Shown here: piece after piece, positions 18,958-26,051 of the stretch
How the letters are laid out: every line of letters starts with the position of its first letter
Position numbering within the stretch: position 1 is the stretch's first letter
Assembly: GCA_016705005.1 (NCBI GenBank)
Contig: JADIZB010000038.1
Location: 248,001-312,000 of the forward strand
DNA length: 64,000 bases
Source: Bacteroidales bacterium
GTDB lineage: Bacteria; Bacteroidota; Bacteroidia; Bacteroidales; Lentimicrobiaceae
Direction: 5' to 3'
Notes under the pieces: model-generated
What the model saw: the letters and a program-made list of their open reading frames with translations, nothing else
Database searches by the model: none
What the model was told of the DNA's origin: nothing
Program-made: the position numbers and the translations under genes

Positions 18958-19133
18958 GGATTGATTATTTATAGGTTGAAACAATACTTTATTGAAGAAC
19001 ACGCTTCCTTCAGACCGTATTCCGGAAAGTTCTCAAAAACTACCCTAAGGTAGACAAAATTCGTGAATCAGGAAAATGACCGGTAATATAAGTGCTGCAT
19101 AATATCATAAATGCAACCTATCCGGAACGGCAT

Positions 19134-19158
19134 AAAAAAAGGAGCCGAAGCTCCTTAA
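19134..19158 (-). terminator. Terminator of the cytochrome c gene
   Basis: On the minus strand AAGGAGC-TTCG-GCTCCTT is followed by a run of Ts. It begins about 20 bases past the stop of the monoheme cytochrome c gene. TTCG is a stable tetraloop. Confidence 0.75.
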
Positions 19159-19176
19159 AATCAGTTTTGATTTTGA

Positions 19177-19650
19177 CTATCTTGGAAGTATAACAACATC
19201 TTTTACTTCGTCAACAGTAACAAAACCTCCCTTATTACCAAAGTTGTTGAGGACGTAATTGATCGCTGCAACAGCTTCTTCGTGTGTTCCAACCTGAGGT
19301 GGCATTGGAGCAGGATATTTAACCGTCTTATTGGCTACAACATGCTCCGAACCGTTCAATACCTGACTTACTGCAAGGACTTTCTGGTTGAGAAGAAAAT
19401 CAGACCCTACCAGGCTAGGGAACACATTCGGTATTCCCTGTCCATTGGCCTGATGGCAAACAATACATTTTTCCTTAAAAATCTTCTCACCCAAAGCCAT
19501 TTGTTCTGCACTGGGTCCCGCAGCTGCAGCAGGTTCTTCAGTTGCCTGAGTACCTTCGGAACCGGTCTTGCCGCCACCGCCGCATGAGGTCATCACTGCC
19601 AGTCCGACAATTGATGTAATCGCAATTAAAATGTAATTTCTGGTTTTCAT
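19177..19650 (-). CDS. Monoheme cytochrome c lipoprotein
   Basis: A small class I cytochrome c, probably tethered outside the inner membrane or on the outer-membrane inner face. The 157 residues have a lipobox (GLAVMTSCGGGG), an alanine/glutamate linker, and the heme site CIVCHQANGQGIPNVFPSLVGSDFL (CxxCH about residue 63), with a methionine ligand candidate in YPAPMPPQVG. It has its own promoter and terminator, so it is a single-gene transcript. Its position between the caa3 and cbb3 loci suggests it carries electrons to one of the oxidases; that is inference. Confidence 0.88.
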   Translation of the reverse strand: MKTRNYILIAITSIVGLAVMTSCGGGGKTGSEGTQATEEPAAAAGPSAEQMALGEKIFKEKCIVCHQANGQGIPNVFPSLVGSDFLLNQKVLAVSQVLNGSEHVVANKTVKYPAPMPPQVGTHEEAVAAINYVLNNFGNKGGFVTVDEVKDVVILPR

Positions 19651-19670
19651 AATTCAGTTTTTAGTTGTGG

Positions 19671-19706
19671 CAAAATTATTAATAATCGTTTTAAATTAAT
19701 CGCAAA
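19671..19706 (-). promoter_or_regulatory. Putative promoter of the cytochrome c gene
   Basis: On the minus strand TAATTTTG (19671-19678) is an exact match to the Bacteroidota -7 element TAnnTTTG, with TTTG upstream (19703-19706). The spacing of 24 bases is longer than usual. The start codon lies about 21 bases downstream. Confidence 0.45.
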
Positions 19707-19714
19707 ATCGATAA

Positions 19715-20434
19715 TTATTTCGGATGACAGCATGAATGGGCTTTCTCTACCACCGGAGTCAATGCTTCCGCTTTAGGGCTGATGTAAGGGATACCTAATG
19801 ACAGGCCTCTTAAAATGATGAGAACCCCTAAGATTACAATGACATAGGGCGACATCTTGTTAATTAACACACGGAGTTTCAGACTTATCATTGTACCGGC
19901 CAGAGAAACCGCAAGCATCACAGGAATGGTGCCGGCACCAAAGAGTGCCATATATAGCATTCCCTGAACCACATCTCCGGTATTCAATGCCCCGGCTACT
20001 GCAACATAAACAAGACCGCAGGGAAGGATCCCATTGAGGAGACCTATTCCGAAAAGTGATGTGTAGGAACTGTTGCTGAATAGTTTACGGAAACCACCCA
20101 TGAGTCGTGCGGAGAATCCTTCAAACAAATTGTCAACTGAAGGAAGCTTACGAAACAACAAAGGGATTACAACAAATGATATCATCAGGGTTCCGACAAC
20201 AACAGATGTCCACAACTGAAAGCCGGCCATATGAAGACCCTTGCCGAGCAATCCGAAGATGAAACCGAGAATCATGTAGGTTAGAACCCGGCCTGTGTTA
20301 TAAATCAGACCTCCCGCTACCCTTCTGGTCCAGTTATCGCTCCTGAGAGGCAATGCAAGAGCAATAGGACCACACATGCCTGCGCAATGGGCGCTACCAA
20401 CCAAACCAACCAAAAATGCTGTCCAGAGAAACAT
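19715..20434 (-). CDS. SafE/TauE-like (DsbD_2-type) membrane protein of the cbb3 cluster
   Basis: A polytopic membrane protein of 239 residues from the sulfite-exporter TauE/SafE, UreH-like group. It begins MFLWTAFLVGLVGSAHCAGMCGPIALALP with the conserved HCxGMCGP motif of this group and has about six helices, ending in a Cys/His-rich tail (KAHSCCHPK). Members commonly lie at the end of ccoGH operons, where a role in copper or heme delivery to cbb3 oxidase is suspected but not proven. The HCAGMCG motif and the tail could bind metal. Confidence 0.82.
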   Translation of the reverse strand: MFLWTAFLVGLVGSAHCAGMCGPIALALPLRSDNWTRRVAGGLIYNTGRVLTYMILGFIFGLLGKGLHMAGFQLWTSVVVGTLMISFVVIPLLFRKLPSVDNLFEGFSARLMGGFRKLFSNSSYTSLFGIGLLNGILPCGLVYVAVAGALNTGDVVQGMLYMALFGAGTIPVMLAVSLAGTMISLKLRVLINKMSPYVIVILGVLIILRGLSLGIPYISPKAEALTPVVEKAHSCCHPK

Positions 20435-20440
20435 AATGTT

Positions 20441-20476
20441 AAGTAAAAAGTAAAAAGTAAAAAGTTAAAAGTTAAC
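20441..20476. repeat. AAGTAAAAAGTAAAAAGT tract
   Basis: Direct repeats of AAGTAAA followed by AAAGTTAAAAGTTAAC, immediately upstream of the SafE-like gene start. It is related to the tracts at 2900-2957 and 6301-6350. Confidence 0.5.
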
Positions 20477-20622
20477 AGTATCGTTCAGTTTTTCAATACA
20501 ACGGGAATATCCGGCAGAAAAGACACCTGGCACTTCATTTACCCTGATGATTCATCCGAAATGAAAGGTCTTCAGAGTGGCCAATGATAATAGCAATAAA
20601 ACAAAGTATCCGGTATCGTACT

Positions 20623-21075
20623 CTATTTTACGATTCTGACACCTTCTTCAAAATAGTATTCTTTGCCATCCATCGACCAGCTGATCTTTGCAATGTATCG
20701 TCCGGCTTTCAGTTCAGCTATTGGAATCCGCTGTATCATTCCTGTATCGGTTTTGATACTGTCGGTAAAATCAGCATCCTGATCAGATGGTCTGAACATA
20801 TAGATCAGACCTTTTACCTCTTTTCCCTTCAGGTCGGCCGGGAATTTCACTTTCAACAGATCCTGCTCCTGCGAGATCATGATTTTTTCTGAAAGTTTCC
20901 CGGTCATGGCTATCCTATCGATCTGCTTTTGATATTCGAGACTTTGGGGATAATACTCAGTTTCTACCAGATCGAACCGCTCCTGCAGGCTGAAATAGAT
21001 CAGCGCTGCCATACTCAGCAGAAAGAGACCGATAAACATGAAAATCCCTGTACCCCAGTTGAATTTAAACGACAT
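20623..21075 (-). CDS. ccoH: cbb3 oxidase assembly protein FixH/CcoH
   Basis: FixH-family proteins are needed to assemble cbb3-type oxidase. The 150 residues have one N-terminal membrane helix (WGTGIFMFIGLFLLSMAALIYF) and a periplasmic beta domain with KFPADLKGKEVKGLIYMFRPSDQDAD and a GRYIAKISWSMDGKEYYFEEGVRI tail typical of the family. It starts 21 bases after the ccoG stop. Confidence 0.88.
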   Translation of the reverse strand: MSFKFNWGTGIFMFIGLFLLSMAALIYFSLQERFDLVETEYYPQSLEYQKQIDRIAMTGKLSEKIMISQEQDLLKVKFPADLKGKEVKGLIYMFRPSDQDADFTDSIKTDTGMIQRIPIAELKAGRYIAKISWSMDGKEYYFEEGVRIVK

Positions 21076-21096
21076 AAGACATCTTTAAATAATGGT

Positions 21097-22533
21097 TTAT
21101 TCACTCTCCCGGGCCTTACCGGCATCCAATGCATTTGGCCCTACAAAGGTAGCTTCTATTTCATCCATTTCACGTCCGTTGCTCATCACCTTGAACTCAA
21201 TTTCGGTGAGCGACTTCGTTACCATCGACTTTTCCATCACCAGGAGGAAGGTCGCCTTTCCGACCTGACCCTTTGCAACCATTAAGGGTCCACCCATCAT
21301 TTTGATGAATCCGTCCTTTTCGTCAATCAGCAATTCAACAGGCAAGTCGCGGCGTGTTTTATTGATCAGCCGGATTGTGTAAATATTACTGTAATGCAGT
21401 GAATCGTATTCCTGGTACATTGAACCAGGCATCCTGAGGATCGTCGATTCGATATCGGTTCTGATGGAGAAGAGATACCCGATCAGAATCAGTAATCCGG
21501 AGAGCACGACGGAATAGAAAAGAATCCTGATGTTAAATTTCAATTTTGTCCCTTCGGCAATTGACCGTTCGGATGCATACCGGATCAGTCCTTTGGGTTT
21601 GTGAACCCTATCCATTACGTTGTCACAGGCATCGATACAGGCTGTACAATTGATACATTCAAGCTGGGTTCCGTTTCTGATATCTATTCCTGTAGGGCAA
21701 ACCAGCACGCAGCTGTTACAGTCAACGCAATCGCCTTTGACAGCTTTGTCGCGGTCTTCGAGCGGATTGTATTTTGCTCTGGGCTCCCCACGCTTATAAT
21801 CGTAGCTTACGAGGATCGAATTACGGTCGAGCAAAACACCCTGTAACCGGCCATAAGGACAAATAATGATACATACCTGTTCCCTGAGTTTGGCAAAAAC
21901 CAGGTAATGTATAGCTGCAAATATCAGCATACCGATAAAACCGGCAGGATTGGCAGCAGGACCTGCACTGATATGCTCCAGTACACTGTCCATACCAATG
22001 ATATAAGCCAGAAAGAAATAGACTGTAACAAGAGAAATCAGGTAAAATACAATGTGTTTCAGTGTTTTTCTCCAGAGCTTATCAAAATCCATGGACCGGT
22101 CATCGAGTTTTCGCTGATGGCTGTGATTGCCTTCGATGAAATATTCAATCTGCCGGTACAGAAACTCCATAAAAATCGTCTGAGGACAGATCCATCCACA
22201 GAAAATCCTTCCGAAAATGACTGTAAACAACACCACGAACACGATGAATGTGATCATCGATAGAACGAAAATGTGAAAATCCTGCGGAAAGAATACGACT
22301 CCGAAAATAATAAACTGCCGTTCAAGAATGTTGAACAGCATCAGTGGATCACCATTTACCTTGATAAAAGGGGTAATGAAAAAGACAAATAAAAGAAAGT
22401 AAGCAGTCAGATTCCGGTATTTAAACAATTTACCCTGAGGGCGTTTTGGATAAACCCATAAACGCTTTCCGTCTTCTGCAATGGTGGAAACCCTGTCGCG
22501 GAATGATTCTTCTTCTTCTTCAAACTCTTTCAT
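21097..22533 (-). CDS. ccoG: cbb3 oxidase accessory iron-sulfur protein CcoG
   Basis: CcoG is a membrane ferredoxin-like protein, shown in other bacteria to act as a cupric reductase during cbb3 assembly. The 478 residues have several membrane helices with GRIFCGWICPQTIFMEFLYR (a CxxxCP signature) and then two 4Fe-4S motifs, CVDCNSCVLVCPTGID and CINCTACIDACD (about 265-310). A C-terminal Ig-like FixG_C domain follows (about 375-478). A strong hairpin separates it from ccoP upstream, so its expression may be uncoupled from ccoNOQP. Confidence 0.93.
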   Translation of the reverse strand: MKEFEEEEESFRDRVSTIAEDGKRLWVYPKRPQGKLFKYRNLTAYFLLFVFFITPFIKVNGDPLMLFNILERQFIIFGVVFFPQDFHIFVLSMITFIVFVVLFTVIFGRIFCGWICPQTIFMEFLYRQIEYFIEGNHSHQRKLDDRSMDFDKLWRKTLKHIVFYLISLVTVYFFLAYIIGMDSVLEHISAGPAANPAGFIGMLIFAAIHYLVFAKLREQVCIIICPYGRLQGVLLDRNSILVSYDYKRGEPRAKYNPLEDRDKAVKGDCVDCNSCVLVCPTGIDIRNGTQLECINCTACIDACDNVMDRVHKPKGLIRYASERSIAEGTKLKFNIRILFYSVVLSGLLILIGYLFSIRTDIESTILRMPGSMYQEYDSLHYSNIYTIRLINKTRRDLPVELLIDEKDGFIKMMGGPLMVAKGQVGKATFLLVMEKSMVTKSLTEIEFKVMSNGREMDEIEATFVGPNALDAGKARESE

Positions 22534-22554
22534 CTCTTCAGCTATTAAGTAAAA

Positions 22555-22602
22555 TAAAAAACCAATGGCCTTCGGGTCGATTCCCCGGCCATTGGTTTCA
22601 AT
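22555..22602 (-). terminator. Terminator/attenuator between ccoP and ccoG
   Basis: On the minus strand AAACCAATGGCC and GGCCATTGGTTT form a 12-bp perfect stem, with an inner GG...CC part, followed by TTTTATTTT. It lies between the ccoP stop and the ccoG start, giving a structural-versus-assembly gene boundary. Confidence 0.7.
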
Positions 22603-22650
22603 TCAGCAATCAGATAAAATTCTCATTAAATCAGGAAAAAAATGCTATAA

Positions 22651-23283
22651 TCAGCCAAAAGTGTCATATTTCCGTCCCTGAGGGGCTTTCTGGTTTGCAG
22701 GATTAGTTCCCTGTAAAGTAAGGATAAAACTTAAAACCTGTTGAATCTGCACCGGCGATAACTGGTCTTTATAGGATATCATTCCCTTCTCAATTACCCC
22801 TGTGATTACAACATTGTAAAGCTCTTTGATGGTAACCTTGTTGTTGGTTGAGTCACCATGAATCCAATACATATCTGTCATATTGGGTCCAACAAGTCCT
22901 TCGCCAAACTTACCATGACAGGTGACGCAAATCTTGTCGTATGTCACCTTCCCGGCAGTTAGATCAGCTTCTGCAGTTAAAGGCATCATATTTTCAAGAT
23001 CCACCTCAATCTGGGGAGTGGCTTTCTTAATGTCAGCAACAGCTGCCATTTCATTGTTATACTCCTTTTCCTGCAACGGCCACCAATCGGCAAGGTGGTA
23101 ACCAACCAGGTAAACCAGTGAAAAGATGATTGTAACATAAAAAAGGTATAACCACCATTGGGGCAGTTTATTATCCAACTCCCGGATTCCATCATATTCA
23201 TGTCCTCCAAGATATCTGTCGTTGGTCAACTCATCTATTTCAGGTTCACCATGATGCAGGTTTTTATCTTCTGTATTGCTCAT
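22651..23283 (-). CDS. ccoP: cbb3 oxidase subunit III, monoheme CcoP
   Basis: The membrane cytochrome c subunit of cbb3 oxidase. It has the CcoP N-terminal motif YDGIRELDNKLPQWWLYLFYVTIIF and one membrane helix, then a single cytochrome c domain with CVTCHGKFGEGLVGPNMTDMYWIHG (heme about residue 125). Its 210 residues and one CxxCH contrast with the diheme ~300-residue CcoP of Proteobacteria; the first heme domain is absent rather than mutated. It ends in a hydrophilic tail (NPANQKAPQGRKYDTFG). It lies 36 bases after ccoQ. Confidence 0.93.
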   Translation of the reverse strand: MSNTEDKNLHHGEPEIDELTNDRYLGGHEYDGIRELDNKLPQWWLYLFYVTIIFSLVYLVGYHLADWWPLQEKEYNNEMAAVADIKKATPQIEVDLENMMPLTAEADLTAGKVTYDKICVTCHGKFGEGLVGPNMTDMYWIHGDSTNNKVTIKELYNVVITGVIEKGMISYKDQLSPVQIQQVLSFILTLQGTNPANQKAPQGRKYDTFG

Positions 23284-23319
23284 AATCTGTGTTTTTCAAT
23301 GTTTTCGATTTATGAATAC

Positions 23320-23493
23320 TTACTCTTCATCAGTATCAAGTGGCATGCGACTCAATTCCCTATCTCTGGTTTTATTGATGGTCAGCGTATGGACAACCAT
23401 TACAATAAACATCAGGATAAACAGCAACAATGCTATAATCGGAAACCAATAGATGCCTTCGATATCGTTAAACAAACGTGTTACAATTCCCAT
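23320..23493 (-). CDS. ccoQ: cbb3 oxidase subunit IV-like CcoQ
   Basis: A 57-residue protein with one membrane helix (YWFPIIALLLFILMFIVMVVHTLTI) and a charged tail (RDRELSRMPLDTDEE). The ATG at 23493 lies 10 bases after the ccoNO stop; a longer frame starting at 23568 overlaps ccoNO and has no helix-appropriate start. Its place between ccoNO and ccoP identifies it as CcoQ, which is poorly conserved in sequence. Confidence 0.85.
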   Translation of the reverse strand: MGIVTRLFNDIEGIYWFPIIALLLFILMFIVMVVHTLTINKTRDRELSRMPLDTDEE

Positions 23494-23503
23494 TTTTACC
23501 CGT

Positions 23504-25651
23504 TTATTTGTTTTCTGAAGTAGTAGTTGATCCTGAAATATCAGTTCCCAGGCGCTGCATATAGGCAATCAGAGCAATTACCTGTTTGTTGCTGCCAACC
23601 TCGATACCGTCAGCTTTTAGACCTGCTGCAATTGCTTCTGCCTGAGCTTTCAGGTCATCGTTGGCTATCAGATCATAACCTTCGGGGTACGGGACACCGA
23701 GGGTCTGCATCACCCTGATTTTTTTAGGAGTTGATGCGATGTCGATTTCCACATCGGCCAGCCAGGAGTATTTCGGCATGAGGGATGTAGCATTCAACTC
23801 CTGTGGATTCATAAAATGACGGTAGTGCCAGGCATCCGGTTTATAATTCTTACCCGTCTTAACCCCTTCGCGCCATAAATCCGGACCGGTACGTTTTGAA
23901 CCCCACTGGAACGGATGATCATAAACATATTCACCTGCTTTTGAGTATTCACCGTAACGTTCTGTTTCAGATCTGAACGGACGGATCATCTGCGAGTGAC
24001 AGTTATAACAACCTTCTTTTATATAGATATCCCTTCCCTGTAATTCCAGCGGAGTATAAGGTTTAACGCTTGAAATGGTTGGAATATTCGACTTGATGAG
24101 GTAAGTAGGAACAATTTCCACAAGACCTCCAATCAGAATGGCAATGATCGACAGAATCATGAACTGAACAGGTCTACGTTCCAGAAAACGATGGAAACCT
24201 TCTCCGGGCTTCATTCCGCCTTCTTTTTCAAGTGCCGGAGCTTCAGCGGCTTCCATAGCCACAAATGAACCTGCTTTAACGGTCTTCGCAATATTATAAA
24301 CCATCAGTATGGCACCAAGGAAATAAAGTGTACCACCGAAGATCCTCATATAATACATCGGCATAATCTGTGAAACGATTTCAAGGAAGTTCGGATATAC
24401 CAGTTCTCCTGCATCGTTGAATTGTTTGAACATTGAAGCTTCGGTCCATCCTGCCCAGTATAATGGAATTGAATAGAACAGAATTGCAAGCGTTCCCATC
24501 CAGAAATGAAGGTTGGCAAGTTTAACTGAATACAGTTTAGTATTGAACATCTTCGGGAATAACCAGTAAATCATTCCGAATGTAAGGAAACCGTTCCAAC
24601 CAAGAGCTCCGATATGTACGTGACCAACCGTCCAGTTTGTAAAGTGACTGATGGCATTGATGCTCTTCAGTGAAAGCATTGGTCCTTCGAATGTCGACAT
24701 ACCATAAGCGGTTACAGCAACCACAAAGAATTTCAATACCGGCTCTTCACGGACCTTATCCCAGGCACCCCTGAGGGTCAGCAAACCATTGATCATACCA
24801 CCCCATGACGGAGCGATCAGCATGATTGAGAAAACAGTACCCAGTGACTGTGCCCAGTTGGGAACCGATTGATATAAAAGGTGGTGAGGACCTGCCCAGA
24901 TATAAAGGAAAATCAGCGCCCAGAAGTGGATTACACTGAGTTTATAAGAATAAACGGGCCTGTTGGCAGCCTTGGGCATGAAATAATACATCAACCCCAG
25001 ATAGGGTGTGGTAAGGAAAAATGCTACGGCGTTGTGCCCATACCACCACTGTACCAGAGCATCCTGAACCCCTGCATAAACCGGGTAACTCTTCAGGAAC
25101 GACCATGGAATTTCGATGGAATTACCAATATGCAATACGGCAACAGTAACGAAAGTCGCGATATAGAACCAAATGGCGACATAGATATGCTTAACCCTTC
25201 TTTTAAGGATGGTCCACATCATGTTCCAGCCAAAAACAACCCAAACGACCGCAATCATAATATCGATGGGCCATTCCAGTTCTGCGTATTCCTTTCCGGT
25301 AGTAAAACCGGCCAGGAGTGTAACAGCAGCCAGTACGATGATCGTCTGCCATCCCCAGAAATGAAAACGGGTCATCCAGTTGCTGGCCATTCCTGTTTTC
25401 AGCAACCTTTGAAGTGAATAATAATATCCCGTAAAAATACCATTACCCACAAAGGCGAAAATAATGGCATTGGTGTGGACAGGCCTTACACGGCCAAATG
25501 TTGTGTAGGCAAAGTTAAAATTTAGTGCAGGAAACACCATCTGACTGGCGATCAGCACCCCGACAAGCATGCCCACAATGCCCCAGAATAAAGTGGCATA
25601 GGCAAACATTTTCACAATCTTGTTGTCGTAGTAAAACTTTTGTAATTCCAT
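23504..25651 (-). CDS. ccoNO: cbb3 oxidase subunits I and II fused (CcoN-CcoO)
   Basis: A single protein of 715 residues joins the catalytic heme-copper subunit CcoN (about 1-480, twelve helices, with ligand regions WYGHNAVAFFLTTPYLGLMYYF and VGHVHIGALGWNGFLTFG) to the monoheme cytochrome c subunit CcoO (heme site CYNCHSQMIRPF, about residue 545). The two are separate genes in Proteobacteria; the fusion is known in Bacteroidota. The linker (MEAAEAPALEKEGGMKPGEGF) is followed by the CcoO anchor helix. cbb3 enzymes have high oxygen affinity, so this is the microaerobic oxidase. It follows ccoS by 15 bases. Confidence 0.95.
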   Translation of the reverse strand: MELQKFYYDNKIVKMFAYATLFWGIVGMLVGVLIASQMVFPALNFNFAYTTFGRVRPVHTNAIIFAFVGNGIFTGYYYSLQRLLKTGMASNWMTRFHFWGWQTIIVLAAVTLLAGFTTGKEYAELEWPIDIMIAVVWVVFGWNMMWTILKRRVKHIYVAIWFYIATFVTVAVLHIGNSIEIPWSFLKSYPVYAGVQDALVQWWYGHNAVAFFLTTPYLGLMYYFMPKAANRPVYSYKLSVIHFWALIFLYIWAGPHHLLYQSVPNWAQSLGTVFSIMLIAPSWGGMINGLLTLRGAWDKVREEPVLKFFVVAVTAYGMSTFEGPMLSLKSINAISHFTNWTVGHVHIGALGWNGFLTFGMIYWLFPKMFNTKLYSVKLANLHFWMGTLAILFYSIPLYWAGWTEASMFKQFNDAGELVYPNFLEIVSQIMPMYYMRIFGGTLYFLGAILMVYNIAKTVKAGSFVAMEAAEAPALEKEGGMKPGEGFHRFLERRPVQFMILSIIAILIGGLVEIVPTYLIKSNIPTISSVKPYTPLELQGRDIYIKEGCYNCHSQMIRPFRSETERYGEYSKAGEYVYDHPFQWGSKRTGPDLWREGVKTGKNYKPDAWHYRHFMNPQELNATSLMPKYSWLADVEIDIASTPKKIRVMQTLGVPYPEGYDLIANDDLKAQAEAIAAGLKADGIEVGSNKQVIALIAYMQRLGTDISGSTTTSENK

Positions 25652-25666
25652 AAGCGTTCGGTTTAA

Positions 25667-25849
25667 CTAAACATTGTTTTGGTTAACACTTGAATCATTG
25701 GGTTTATCACTCTCATTATCAAATAATATTCTAACTGAAGGAGAAACATCGTCGTCATACTGACCTGACCTGACTGCCCATAAAAAAGCCAGCAAAAAGC
25801 CGGCAGCAACCAGAATACTGAAACCAATCAGGACAACAACAACACTCAT
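25667..25849 (-). CDS. ccoS: cbb3 oxidase maturation protein CcoS
   Basis: CcoS is a small membrane protein needed for cofactor insertion into cbb3 oxidase. From ATG 25849 it has 60 residues: MSVVVVLIGFSILVAAGFLLAFLWAVRSGQYDDDVSPSVRILFD, with the typical SGQYDD..SP..RIL motif after the helix. A longer frame to 25912 lacks a plausible start. It is the first gene of ccoS-NO-Q-P and lies about 200 bases from the ccoI stop. Confidence 0.92.
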   Translation of the reverse strand: MSVVVVLIGFSILVAAGFLLAFLWAVRSGQYDDDVSPSVRILFDNESDKPNDSSVNQNNV

Positions 25850-25999
25850 CTGAATAATTTGTAATTGATTTACCCAAAGATATGAATTCAGTTTGCAGGA
25901 TGTTCCTCCCAAAATAAATATAGAATTAATCCAAATAATTATTTAATTAATTGAATACATATGATTTACAGAGGTTATGAACAAATGTCCAGAACCCCT

Positions 26000-26013
26000 G
26001 TCAAGTAATTGAC
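26000..26013. promoter_or_regulatory. Inverted repeat GTCAA-N4-TTGAC upstream of the cco operon
   Basis: A perfect 5-bp inverted repeat with a 4-base spacer, the geometry of a Crp/Fnr-family site, lies about 150 bases before ccoS in the ccoI-ccoS gap. It is not the classical FNR half-site TTGAT. Binding is inferred only. Confidence 0.3.
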
Positions 26014-26051
26014 TTCAGTTGGATATAAAGTTTAGCAAAATTCTAAAAAAG

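Noticed and set aside
24881..25417. A 178-codon + strand frame inside ccoNO
   Set aside because: Antisense shadow of the CcoN helices; no support.
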